Assembly (NCBI RefSeq): GCF_022458985.1
Contig: NC_061774.1
Location: 9,290,616 to 9,354,615 of the forward strand
Reading direction: 5' to 3'
DNA length: 64,000 bases
Source of the DNA: Mugil cephalus
Taxonomy: Eukaryota > Chordata > Actinopteri > Mugiliformes > Mugilidae
In this document: positions 48,448 through 61,500 of the stretch, one piece after another
Position numbering within the stretch: position 1 is the stretch's first letter
Layout: every line of letters starts with the position of its first letter
Translations under genes and position numbers: made by a program
Notes under the pieces: generated by a model
What the model was told of the DNA's origin: nothing
What the model saw: only the letters and a program-made list of their open reading frames with translations
The model's database searches: none

Positions 48448-51029
48448 CTGAGAAGTCGGAGTTGTACAGTGTGTCGCCTGCAGCTGTTCATCTAACAGCT
48501 CACTGTGGCTGCTCATTCTCGTTTCATTAGTGCAATATCTAAAATTGAGCCACTCTCAAAAAGCAAAGGCTCTAACGAAGGATGGCAAAAAGAATTGTCT
48601 TTCCTTTGACGGCTTCGTGATAAAAGCTCATGTCTTCACAGTTTTCCATTTTCTCTGTGAAAGTCACCACAGGCACACAGCTCATAGTAATGGAAATATA
48701 CAGCCTAAATATCAGGCCTGAAATTCTTTCAGTGAGCCACAGGCACAGTGCTGTCTTCAGGTTCTCCAGTGTGAGGTAATATTTTGCTGTTTTTCTCTTG
48801 ACGTTGTCATTGTGGACTAAATGTGTTTGGGTTCAAAGAAAACTAGTAATTGAGGGACGTCAAATTTAGCTCCATGAAACTGCGTCACTGTTTGCGTCCC
48901 CAGAATGAAAAATGAATGTGCTCGCTCAGACCTGTGCGAAACTTAACCACACGTACTTAGATTTGGCCATATAGCATTAAAATGTTATGATGGGCACTTA
49001 ACACATCACACAAAGTTACACACAGTTTGAGCTGGAAGCGTCCCGGTCTGACATGACCGCCGCTTAACTACTGTTAAAGATCTAGAGCCGCTTTTAGAAG
49101 GCGAAGACGCAAAGAATTAACCAGCACCCCTCCTGTCACAAACCCACAGTCTTTAGATCGGCCACATATTTCTTCTTTTAAGTTAAACATGAAAAACACG
49201 AACCTGGCAGATTGAGGTCGGCTGATTCCTCCACGCTATATGTAGCGACTTTTCTGTTTTGGATTGTAAAACATTCCCTGTGCGGTCCAGATTAATGCTG
49301 TGGCACGGATTAAATGTCTGTCTTTACAGTACGATCATGCAAGGGTCGAATATGAATTTAATACCTTCATCAGAATAGTATTTTTAAAACTTGGTGTGTG
49401 TACACATTGACAGTTTGAAATGTAGAAACTCTCGCAGCTTTCTGCTTACTTTGTAATTTAAAACTAATGAGATCTGGAGTTACACCAGGCTATTTGGTTC
49501 ATTTATTACTGAGATTGTGGAAGTAATGAGTTGTTTTTTTTTTCCTGCAATGCACACTCTGAGTTAAGAACTCAGAGAGATGAGACCTGGAGGTTCAGGT
49601 CTAGGTTAAACCTGGTTCCCCTTTTCAGTCTTGAGGGATCATTCAGACTCCTCTGGAGTTCTTCGTTTTATTTGACTGGCCTTTAGCACTTGGCATTCAG
49701 CAATCAATAGCTCTAGGCCTGGGGTTTGATGGGATGAATACTAATGTAGTGGAACAGCACTGGCATATGACTGGCTCTCTATAGCTTTATATCTGACGCT
49801 ATCTCTTAATCTTATCCAGTCAGTCTTATGTGGCTCCGTGAGCGATCACAGCCCTGTACATTTGTCCTGTTTGGTCACTGCGTTGGGCTCATTGAATACA
49901 CTTAAATCTGTAGCTCCTAATTCATAACATGGTTCCACCTAAACGGACCCTGCATCCCAACCCCAGGGATCCCCTCTGATAATGAAGGTCGTTCTTGTGA
50001 TGTTTATTGTGTTGTTAACAGACAGTTGTTAGTCTTATATATTCAAGGACACCAGTCATTTATTTACGTGACTGTAATGGTATTCAGTTTTTTCTGCATT
50101 GGTGAGCAGAAACAGGAAATTGCTATTATATTTTTAATATGCTTGTGTTTTTTTTTTTCTATAAGCAGCAGGGAGTGCAGCTTGTCTTCAGGGTTCTTTC
50201 TGTTTATCTTAAATATGTTTGGCAGCAGCCTCTAGTTGTGGTGACAGAGGCTATCTCACAAGTCACACACTCGGCTTCAAGTGTTCCACCGACTGGGAAG
50301 TAATCTCTTGGCGTAACGTCTTTTAAGAAATGTAAAGGTGAACACTACCACTAGATGGACTGCTGAATTAAGAGTTGAATGAAACAGATCTATCTGGCAG
50401 ATAGGAATGAATTTGATCCATTCCTTTAGATTTTAAAGAATAGTAATCATAGCTTCTGTTTGGAAAATGACTCTGACAGGTTTTATCTGTTTTAAAGACA
50501 TGGAAACAGGGACATTTCATTTCTGTTAAGACTGAGTGATGAGACCAGAATAAGAATAATTCAGTTCCTATCGGAGTATGACAAAATTAGACCCTCAGGA
50601 CGTGAAATATCAAGTAATGGATCACGCATTTCAGACGTTACCAAGGACAGAAGCTTTCTAAAGTAAATTTAATCTGCCAAGCGAAATCGTCCTAATTAGG
50701 GTTGGGAATTATCAGCTAAGCTGCAGATACCATGTTATCAGAACGAGAACAAGGAACAGTGGGGGAAATAGAACGGGGCGCTGCACCAGTTCAAAAATAA
50801 GTAAAATCCCCTAGAAAATGCCTGAATGCTGCTGTAAAATGATAATATATGTTCCTTTTTTTTGCGGGTGTAATGTTCAGTTTAAATTGGTGTGTTTCCA
50901 TGGCAGCATTAGCTAATAAACACTAAATATAGTACACTACAGACATTGAATTTGCTTAGTGTCTGTAGTCCAAATGCTGGAAATCTTCCAGGGTCATTGT
51001 GAGGAGAGATGTCTAGAATCTGTTTCATT

Positions 51030-51330
51030 TGTCACCCAGACATTTCATTCAAACCCACAAATGTCAGCTCCGTGGAGGTAAAGACAGGGCGTTGCTGGGT
51101 TTGTCACAGTCCGCGTGGCAGACATTATATATTTCGGAGGATAAGTATAGAGTTTTGACCTGCTTACGGAACTGCATGAGAAATCGAGATTTCAGAGGTC
51201 TTTACCATTCATCCTGTGGGCATAATGGATATTTGCAGCAAATGTCATGGCAATCCATCCAATAGTTCTTCAGATATTTCACTCAGAGCCAGAAATGCCA
51301 ACCTCGGAAAAAGTCAGTCGATTGGCAGGA
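51030..51330 (-). repeat. Dispersed fish repeat, two diverged units
   Basis: A first unit has 'catttcattcaaacccaca' followed by 'aatgtcagctcc'. A second, ~210 bp on, has 'ttcatcctgtgggcataatgg', 'tcatggcaatccatccaata', 'gatatttcactcagagcc' and 'aaatgccaacctcgg'. These words, reversed, are those of a very common percomorph interspersed repeat ('...gtgaaatatctcaacaactattggatgg...'). Old copy; class not assigned. Confidence 0.5.
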
Positions 51331-52980
51331 TCATTAGGATTCTTCATCCGAGCGCTAGCAGTTACAAGGGTGTCCACCAGAGAGGTGGCGCCGCAGCGTG
51401 AAGGTAGAAATCAGACCTACGAAAGAGAGAGAGATCACCACTAAAGATGGACAAACACTCCCTGACGTCAGCCACAGGATTCCTGAAGAGTGGTTTTGAA
51501 GCTCATGTTGGTGCATAACTCACGGCTAATTCAGAAATTGGCAGACGCGTGGAGTGTCAGTGGAGCTGAGGCGGGCAGATGACACTGTGGCTTAACTTTA
51601 AGCCTTGATGTAATTTAAATAGGTGAGGTAAATAAAAGTTCTGTCCCCCTAAAGTTGTTATGATGGACAAATTATCTATTGACACTGAACCTTTTTTTCG
51701 TACCGGGCTGTAAACGTGTTTATTTCTGCTGTAGATTTGGCTCTTTTTTTTAAAACAGACATCTACGGGGACTGACTTGCTTTTGGAGCCAGCCTTAAGT
51801 GGCCATTTGAAGAAATGCAGTTTTTGGCACTTCCTCGTTGGCATAATTTTTAATTACCCCGGGATGCACAGGCCTCCGAAGAATGGCAGTGGATGGTAAT
51901 AGTACTTATTACTATTTGACTCCCTTTTGTAGCCAGTCTCAATTGGCCTTTTACATAACTGCAGCTTTCTTCATGCAATCAGCCCTGGGGGCTGCAGCTT
52001 TGTTTACATATCATTTCTAATCAGCCATAATTTGACTTTTGAATATGATGTGGTAACTTTTAGCAGGTCCTTATATCACATGTAAAATACTCTGGAGGCC
52101 TAAAGAGTGGTGGGTTTCAGGTGGCTAGAAGTTACAGCTGCACAGAATAACAAAAGAGACACATTACAGCTGCTGTGATAGTGAAAGGCCTGAACTGAAG
52201 AACAGTTTTCCAGGTTAACACACATTTACACTTCCGCCGAATCTTTGTTAGTGTTTTCCTTTGTTATGCTAATAATGTAAGATTCTTCATTTCATGTAGC
52301 AAAGGAGAATCTGTGTTACTGAGCAATATTGACTTCATTTTCTTTCGCCTTTTCCAATTTAATTTAGCAGAGATTTGAACACAAGAAGGCAGATAATATG
52401 TAACAAAGATTATTGATACCGTGGGGTTGCAGGTACAAAGCCAAAGCCCACTGAGAAATTAATTACTTCTCATATTTTAATTCACCAGACTGCAGCAAAA
52501 AGATATGAAAGATAGGAGGAAGAAGAAGAGGAAGAAGACATAATTTCCTCCAAGCTGAGCAAGTATCGGTGTCAATCACGTTGAGCGTGGTGTGGCGCTA
52601 TCAAAACCAACTTTAAGGATCATTTTGTCAATTTTTCCAAAAATTAATTTTTTATAGAGAATCATTATCTGTAACCTTGGCTTGTAAATAAATAACTGAT
52701 GCTGGCTATGATTTGGCTCACCTCCTTAATGAAGACTAAAGTGAACCTAATAGCCTAAACAACAAACAGCGGTGGGCCTCACCACTGCAATTAAGACCAC
52801 ATTTTTAATAGCAAACTGATTAATTTCTTCAATCAAAGTCAGCTTTATCCTTGAAATGCAGTCAGTTTTAATTATGTTGAAACACGCCACGGAAGCTGCT
52901 GTTACTGTTCTCAGGCGTAATAATGAAAAGGTGATAAAATGTAACGAGTTTTTATACGGGGAGATTATCTTCACACTACG

Positions 52981-52981
<1 letters not shown>

Positions 52982-53020
<39 letters not shown>

Positions 53021-53024
53021 GTGT
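52982..53024. repeat. (TG)n microsatellite
   Basis: A TG/GT dinucleotide run of about 42 bp with one GC interruption. Frames encoding His-Thr or Cys-Val repeats here are artefacts. Confidence 0.95.
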
Positions 53025-54839
53025 AGACCTGCACATTGTCATAACAGGTGGGGCTTTTCTCCAGCTTCTCTCAGGAGAGCTCAGTTTTATTGACATGTTT
53101 ACTTCCGCCAAAGATGTTGTTTCCATCCCTGATTGTTTATCTGACAGGCAGCAGGGGGAAGCTGAAAACTCCCAGATTTTCTTGGAAATTGCGGGTTTAT
53201 AGCTTGGATTTTGGTTGTCATTTTCCATTTATAAACCAAACCCCCCCCCCTCCTCAAATCCTAAAGGAACAACTGTAAGGAAACATTGTGAACTGAACTT
53301 GTAATGAATGGGAGCGATGCGGTAGAGTTAAAGAGCAATCTGGAGCATTGTCCAAAATGTGCGGCAATTTTTGCTCTATTATAGCCCACCTTTCTTTATT
53401 TAAGTGGTCATTTAAATGCTGGGTTTGTGGCATGTCATTTATCAAGCATGTTTTAACAAAGTGCTTTCGCGCAGTAACTGCATGGCCCAGACAAATTGCT
53501 GTTTCTGTGTATTCCTTGTTATCGACGTCGTGGCCCATAATTGCCGTTGGAATGTAACATTCAGTCTAAAGAGCAGCTCAAAATTGTGTCTGTTCCTTTC
53601 AAATTACTGCGGCTTTGATTTGATTATTCACAGCAAAACATTAACCCGGCTCTGATTGAGGCTTATTGCGCAGCCTTGAACCACGTTTCCCGCCGCCGCT
53701 GCTGCTTTACTCTTTGAGTCTAATGTAAATTCAGCTGCCCGACACTCGCTGTCCGTGCGGTCGCGATGTCATATGTAGGTCAATTCTTCTTCAGCGTTCA
53801 CGGCCCCGTGATGAGTGATTTCATTTTGCCGGCGAACTGCAGTTTTATTATTCATACTCCAACAGAGATTGAAGCTGCGGTGCGTTAAAGCATGACGATG
53901 TCATTTCCCCACACGCGGAACTTTTATTCCCTTTGCCCCAAATTGGAATTAAACCCACTATTTGATGCTGGTCCTGTTTTTTCCCTCTCAGAAGCAAAAC
54001 TAGTTAAGCTTCATCTTTATGGATGTACAGTGTGTCTTTATATTCGGTCATATTTTTACAGCTCTTGTTTTCACCTTCAAACAGCCGTTTTAGTCATTTA
54101 GCTTAGTTTTCCAATTAGGGCTTCGTCTTTCAGTCGTTGTTTGATAAGAGAAGTGGCTCTTCTCACTTTAGATTTAATGCACAGCGGTCTCCGCATTTCT
54201 AACTCGAACACATTAGGTGAGTAGCGTGAAATTGACCTCTGAAAAGTAGCGGGGTATGTGAGTTACATAGTAAATACAGCTATTGAGGGAACCCAAGCTA
54301 AATGGGCTCTTTCTGCAGAGTGCGTATCACCTTAATGCCCTTACAAATATTGCCTCATGGTGGTTGCACTTTAACGGCCGCTGGATAATCAGCAGTCCAG
54401 ATAGAATGGCAACTTTGTTTGGGAGTAGCTTCTCCCCGTTTGTTGCTCCGGAGCAGCATGGGGTCCCATATATCTCTCTGGTACTGTCTCTTCTGTTGAT
54501 CTAATTGGATACCCTCTGTTGCCTACAATGAATCATTGCTGGAGCTCTTCTCTCCCCTCAAGTACTTATTTTTATTGAATGCAGGGTTCCCCTGAATCAC
54601 AAAGGCTCAACCTTAAAACTTGTATTTGTCCCTTGGCTCCAGTCATTGATCTTTTTTTTTTTTTTTTTGTTACACTGCTGTGTCCCGATCACTTTTATTC
54701 CAGCGGAGGATTATAGTCCCGCTTTTATGTCCTCCGCCTCCCCAGAGAAAGGCCAGGAGATCAGCCCGTTCTCCCCACTCCACTAATTGACTCCTAATTT
54801 GGCAAATGCATTTTAAGGTGGGACGAAAAAGCCAACCCC

Positions 54840-55082
54840 TCTTTGCGTTCACGCGTGATGGCGACGCTTCGACCTTCGCCCGCGTGTTAATGTTGTTTCC
54901 CGTCTCTCCTCCGCCCTTGACTCCCGACCTCTGCTGATGCAGGGGAAGCTCTTCAGCAGCGTAGACAGTTTATTGGTGACACCTTTCAAACAGAGGTGAG
55001 GCGGCGGAGACGTTTTGGCATGCGCCCCGTGATTTTTCAGAGAGAAGTTTAAATCCTGCCAGTTCTCGGGCTCTTCGGCGCG
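54840..55082 (+). promoter_or_regulatory. mrpl11: Candidate local mrpl11 promoter and untranslated exon
   Basis: A CpG-rich island with a YY1-like 'gtgatggcgacg' (about 54855), typical of ribosomal-protein-class promoters. It has two possible donors, cagag|gtgagg (exon end 54995) and ggcgcg|gtgagc (about 55081). Either could splice to the acceptor at 55339/55340. This is more economical than using the orphan promoter at 44 kb. Confidence 0.4.
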
Positions 55083-55339
55083 GTGAGCCTTTCACTTGGC
55101 TGCTGATCCACACTGCAACCACCTCCAGGAAAGTGGCTGATGCCGGGCCAATCGAAGGCAAAGATTTTTTTAATTACTCCCTCCCTCTGCAGAATGGAAA
55201 GGCACTGGTTTTGCCTATGGGTATCCATATCGACTTGAGTGTATGATGTTTTAATGAGCCCGCCGTGAGAATGATTTGTTGCAGCTGTGTGTGCTCGCAA
55301 CGCTAATTTGTTTGTTTGTTTTTCTTCTGCGTTTTTCAG

Positions 55340-55518
55340 TGGATGGATTCTCAGTTGACTCGGAGGCAGATTTAAGGCTTTCCAGAAATACCAGGATGTC
55401 AAAGATCTCCAAGGCAGCCAAGGCCGTGAAGAAGTTGGATACTGGCGGTTTAATCCGCGCTATAGTGAGGTCAGGACAAGCTGCCCCTGGACCCCCGCTA
55501 GGCCCCATCTTGGGACAG
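55340..55518 (+). CDS. mrpl11: Mitochondrial ribosomal protein L11 (uL11m), first coding exon only
   Basis: The exon runs from acceptor gtttttcag to donor cag|gtaaaa. Coding begins at ATG 55396 and gives 41 codons to phase 0. The product is the large-subunit mitoribosomal L11 protein that forms the GTPase-associated stalk base with rRNA. 'GGLIRAIV' and '[12 protein letters not shown]' are the conserved L11 N-terminal signature, and the exon ends after GQ as in mammalian MRPL11. The frame is also open upstream of the ATG through the acceptor, but family comparison favours the MSK start. No later exons (about 150 residues) were found in the remaining 8.5 kb. Confidence 0.85.
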
Positions 55519-58500
55519 GTAAAATTACTGACGTTTCCACTTCTCGTTCCATCTGTTTCGCTCAGACTAATTCCATGTGTCCGCTTAATTGCGGGAGTAG
55601 GGCTTCATTTTATCAGCTGACCATCTGCACGGAGCTCTTATTAAGCGCGAGACAAGCCGATCCACCCATCACATATCTGCCTCTCTCCCCTGAGCCACCT
55701 CAACATAGATCCACACCACATCCGACTCCTCTCATAGCCCTATTCATATTCCCATTCTTATTCTAGTCGCACACCTCCATTGTGCAGGTGGATGCCACAC
55801 ACCGCCCCTGTCTACAACTGTTTTCTCACAGTTTCCAGGCTAAAGACACTAACACCTCCATCCACAGCGGCTGTCCATATACATTAGCCTCACTCTTTAC
55901 GAGCCGGCTGATGAAATGGGGTCGGACCTGCGAAGGTTTTGTCTTAAATTTTTGTATACCTCTTTGTGCTCCAGTTGCTCCACAGAGACAGCTGAGCTTG
56001 TCTTCTTTTTTTTATTGCTCTGGGAAGCACCATGGCAACTTTTTCATCACAGATGCCAGTTCCAGGTTAGAAAATAAATAAATACTGGCTGGTGTAATGA
56101 AATGAGCCACCACTCCTCAAGCAATGAACAAAGTGGGATGAATAAGAGCAGCAGAGGTTGAATTATTATCATATTTTTTGTAAATAAAGTCATCCCTCCA
56201 TAGCTTAGCTGATTCTTTGCTCATTGACCTTGCTTTGCCTCCGAACACATAATATCGCTTTAAGTCTTTCCTGTAACTTTTAGATTTTATTTTGCACCAT
56301 AAAGACACAATCTGCTGCAGCTTTAATGGTGATTAAAGTTATATTGTTCTCTGCCAGGCTGAGCGAAAGCTCTGCTACGGCTTGTTGTGTACATACAAAT
56401 GATCCCGTTAACCCCTTTAATGGCGGGAGCTCATCACCCTGCGCGCTGGAAACCACCAGGAAACCAGATCAGTTCTCACGGTTAATCGCTCGCTGGCACT
56501 TAAATGACGACACACAGACAGAATAACAGAGGAATGGGCAGTGCTGGCAGAAGAGAGGACAACACAGGATTGTCAGTATAAAGAAAAATGCAAATATTGA
56601 AACACCAGAAAGAAGTCAAACAGTGTGAAAATAAATTTATCTGAATTTGACAGTAACCATTACATCATTACTTGAGGCTTGATTATCAATGTCTGGCTTC
56701 TCTGCTCATATGTACTTAATATCAAACTCACACTAACACTGATTTATTTTTCACAGGCTCTAAATAATTCATTGTTACAAGCCAAAACTAATGAATTTAC
56801 ATTCATTATTTTGTCTTTTCGTTATGTAATATTTTGCTTCAGAGAATGGTACAAGATATCCATCACTTTTCTTTTTTTCTTTCCTGCCCACCAAGCCAAT
56901 TAGCCGCCCCCTAGAATAAGATTTGCAATTACAAGAAGGGGCTTTTAACATTTTAAAGCCTGAAATCTGGTGTGGTATGTCTGATTTTGCCTGACAATAT
57001 ATTCATAATAAAATCCCTGCCACTTCCCTTTTGACGGCGAACTCTTAAGTTATTCTCCTGGTACATTTTGTTTTATCGCACCTCCCTTCAACAAACGGCC
57101 TCAACCATCATGGCGTCTCTTTCCTAACAAATGCTGCATCATTCATAAAGGTGGTTGTCTGTGTTGAGGCTTTGCAGTTGACACCTCCTCCCCTAAAACC
57201 CAGTGAGAGTGAGTCGTCACTCACTTATTTCGCATGATAGAAATGAAGCGGTTGTGTTTATGCTTTAAAGCTGCTTTAAAACAAACACACACACACAAAA
57301 AAAAAAACTGATGGCATAGATATATGTGGAATGAAAGACAACTGCTTTCATATGGTTGTTTTGAGCAGCTGCAGAGAGATAATTTCAGAAAAAGAAAAAT
57401 AACACTATCTTCTCAAACTCAAACAGCTGACAGCTAGCTGGGGAGTTGCATTTGGCAGCTGAAGGGCCAGAATGAATATTGGACTTAGAGTCGGCAGTTG
57501 AGCAGAAACACAACTCTAAATCAATATCAATATGTGCTGGATAAATGAGCAACAGTTCTCTAATACGTTTACCCTATGAACATAAAAGTTGATCACGCAT
57601 CAGACGGTGCTGCTGTTCCTGCTGCCTCCAAAAAAAAATCCCGTATGAATGCTTCAAGTCACGGAAAGTTTTTGACACTTCACTTTTTAAGAGAAATATA
57701 CAGTGGCTTGTGCAGAAATGATTCCTCCAGCAGTCTACATCCTCTATCCAACAATAAAGCGTTAGATCTATGATTCAATTTCATGCCACTTCTTTTATTC
57801 CTGTTCAAATATGCAGCAGCCAGAATTTAACTGCTGCCAAGAGTAGAGAACGTAATAACCCACTTATACCGTCTTTGCGCTGTTTACCAGTGAGATGTAT
57901 AATTGATTTGAAGATTTTTACTTATCACTTTTAAAGCGCAGCTAAACCTTCCCTCCCACCTTCCCTCCCCTTTTAGCTACACTGGAGTGATCGCACAATT
58001 AAGAAACTCGCGTCTCTGTTTGTCACTCAACTCTGAAAGGTCAACAAGGTTTTATGTTTGTAGCTGATTAAACTTTTACACCTTAATTACCTAATTTGGC
58101 ACAACCTGATCAGTCGCACACTTTAATCTTTGGATGCAGCAACTTTTTATGAAATCTGCGCATGTTTTGTTGCGGCTGTTAAGGCAGCCACTGTTTCTAG
58201 TTTTAGAGTTCCCTTGAGGTATCACTAATCCAGAGGGCCGAACCGCGATGGCAGCCAAACAGTAGGCATATATAAAAACTCAATTTTATTCTCTTTTGAA
58301 CAACAGGTTTCTCCCGTCACACAAACCTGTCGCCGTGACTGACGATACCTCAGCATCAGTGGGACTGTGTGGTATTTCTCTGTGTTCTTCCTTCAAAAAA
58401 CATTGTTTCCTTTCCCAAAGAGGCGCTGGTAGGAATATGATCGTTCTGAAGAATTGACAAACTAAGAATAGTGGCTGCTTTACCAGCGGTTCGTATGAAT

Positions 58501-61500
58501 TTCGTCTCTGAACATGCCTTTCTGTGGCTAGAAGCATTTTCAGCGATGCATGCAAGACGCCACTAAAATTATCTTTAGTTTTCCGCAAGTTGTGCACCTT
58601 TTCCTAAACCCACTCGCTTGGTTTTAAGTTCACAATATGTGAAAAACCTTTCTTTTGGCCTTCACATTTCAGCTTTTTTGATTTCATGATTTCCGCTTGT
58701 CGTTTAGTTTGGGCCTGCGCAAATCAGCATTGTTAACTGCAGTCATTTAATGTGAGTGATAAACTGAACATTTAGACTATAAAGCGTTAGAAAATAGTGA
58801 CACATCCACTCATAATTTCCCAGAGCCCAAGGCAACATGTTTAAATTGGATTTTTGTCAGACTAATAGTCCAAAGGGTATTTCATTTCTGTGGTGGAAAG
58901 AAGCCGAGCAAATGTATTCACATGCTGTAGCTAAGTGTAGTTAAGAGAATGATAGTGATTTTACTCCCGCACGTTTTTGACGGTTTTAATTACTCTGCAG
59001 AATAAAAGGTTAATACAAGATATAGTTAAGAAATAAATTATTATTATTCACAATTAAAGAATTAAATCCCTCCAGCAGCAAGTGGTTAAAACTGCGGGAA
59101 CCCTGAAGAATACTGATGAACACATTGATGCTTCAGAAGCTATTATCAGGCGTCCTTTATACTGGAATAGATCCCTCTGTGTGAATTACAACTGGTATTT
59201 GGCGTAGTAGTTATTAAAACGGGTGTTAAATACTCTTCCATTGACCCATTATTTTTTCAGCTGTCCCTTTGTTTTGATTAAATTTCAGTCTCAGGCAAAA
59301 GTCCCCATCTGACATCTGAAACCAGTATTAATATGCATTTGCCTCCACGATCGCAGTTCACATCATCAAGAGTTTGGGATTCTTTTGCATCATTTCTTTC
59401 ACATAGAGCATATACTTTGAAGTTCTGTTGGAAGGCGGCGGTGCCGATGGTTTGCGCTGTGATGAATGATTTAGACATCTGTCTGTTAAATTTGTCTCTC
59501 TCTGCCAGGCGAGGTGGGCGTGAGCCTGTAGACTGTAGCTGTCACTGCGTCGGGGGTAATGAGGGGAGATGAGTTGTAACCAGGTGTTCAACCGAGCAAA
59601 ACAAAGCCATATGTTTGTCTAAAGGTGCCTCTTTTTGGACTGTTTGCCATGTCGTTGTTGTCAGGTCAGCATGTTGTTCGTGCTCGTCTCTCTCGGCTCC
59701 CGTGCTCCATCACGCTCTCGGCGCGTGTAGCAAACGATAAATAAATGGCAATCGGCAGCTGTTGTGCTTTAGGCAGTGGCCTCGGCCCTTTAATCTTAGC
59801 CAGCCTCTCCTCCTCACTTTTTTCCCTTGTGTCTGACTAACCACCCTTGACAGGGGAAGTGCAGAGAGGTAGGCTGCCTGTCGGCTGTGGGGCAAATTTA
59901 AACAAACGAGAGAAATAAAAGAAAGAATGGGAGACAAAAAAGGGAAACTGACAGCTTTGCTACACGAGAATAATAACAGGCTGGAGTGAAATTAGCACAG
60001 GCGAACGGAGGGGAAGAATAGGGAGCACCGGGGAGAGCGGCAAAAGAAGAAAGAAAATTGGAGAGCAGCTCACGCACTTTTCTTCATGAGCAGGTTATGT
60101 GAGTCTGTGGGAGCTGAGGGAAAATGCTGAGCATTGTATCTAGAGCTTAACACGTGTAACAAATTCTAGGAGGTAGTCATTTGCAGAGGCGGCTGCCTAT
60201 GCAGGCACTGCTTTTAGTATAATAGAAATATGAAAAGTTGCCCAACAGGGAGTGCATCCAGAATGCATGTGTTTGAAATGTAGAATGAGCAAAGGAGGGG
60301 GAGATGAAAGAGAGGGAGTAGGCGAGAGTTGGATGCTGTCTACTACACTGGATATCCCTCTGTGGCGTTTCCTTAAAAGTCTCTGAACCGATGAGAAATT
60401 CCCAGCAGAAACCTTAAATAATAATTTCTTTCTGTGGTGGAGACTCCGCATTAGTCTGTATGCGAGCTGTAAACGCAGCCTGTAAATCAAGCGCAGAGCC
60501 GTGAGAATAAGTGCTTCCATTTTGACAAATAACCTCAATTTCAATTAATGGGACCATTAAAGCTCGGAGGACAGGCCGCCGCGTACATTCATAGCCTCTG
60601 TGAGCAAAGAGCTGGTGGTTTGCTCTGAGGAACATCACACACACGCTTACTACAACTCTTGACATGCACACCCCATCACATCCAGACTTCCCTCTCTTTT
60701 TCAGTATGAAAGGCAGACAACACAACAGCACACTCAAGGATTACTGCGAGAGGATCTGAGCTGATGGGGCCGCTGGCATAATTGTGATAAATGACGGCCT
60801 TTCGTCAGTGTGCCGCTCCGTGAAGCGGAGAGGGTGCTTTTCTGCCCTGAATATGAGGGGAGGCTTCCATTCACTTCACCGGTTCAGCAGGAGAAAAACA
60901 TAAAAACATTTCGCAATTTCCTGTGCCTGCAGAATAAGCTCTGATTGACTTTAATTTAGTGGAGGCTTTTTCGAGAACGAGACAGTTATTTGTCCCTGAA
61001 TAATTTGATCTGACTCCTCTTTAGTTTTTTTTTTTTATGTGTGTGTGCGTGTGTGACAGTCCGCCAGTAATGCTCCTGCAAAATAGCCAATGAACTGTCA
61101 ACACTGGGCGAGTATGAAACACTTTATTATTTTGCACTCTGTCCTGGAGGTGTAGCTGACAACAGCTGTGGAATAACTTCACAGTATACACATGGCATAT
61201 GTCCAAGTTCCACATGGTGCACATAATGCGTGCGCCTCTTAACAACCCAGAGGCTCGTAGCTCCATGAGGAAACAAGGCACTTGACATCTACTACACCTG
61301 CTGCTCTGACCAATAAACCCGCGATGTTCAACATCTTGATCAATTTGTGAGGGGAATTTAAAAAGAGAGAAGAGAGGATTTGAGGATTGGAAGAGCAGCC
61401 GGACAGGTTGTTTTCTAATTTCCGAAAATGGTTGAAACGGATTGACAGAGACAAATGCAAAAGACAACGATTATGGATTCTGAATGTGTTTTGAAACCGT

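Larger units (their letters stand above)
44522..54839. other. Gene-poor region, mostly unexplained
   Basis: About 10 kb with no recognised gene. Features listed separately are an unidentified open stretch (46248-46652), a TIR element (47913-48447), a dispersed repeat (51030-51330) and a TG microsatellite (52982-53024). From about 51.8 kb onward the sequence has few repeats and many homeobox-like TAAT/ATTA words, as in conserved non-coding DNA, but this is only an impression. Confidence 0.5.

Noticed and set aside
52747-53228. Frames with His-Thr or Cys-Val repeats
   Set aside because: Translation of the TG microsatellite.
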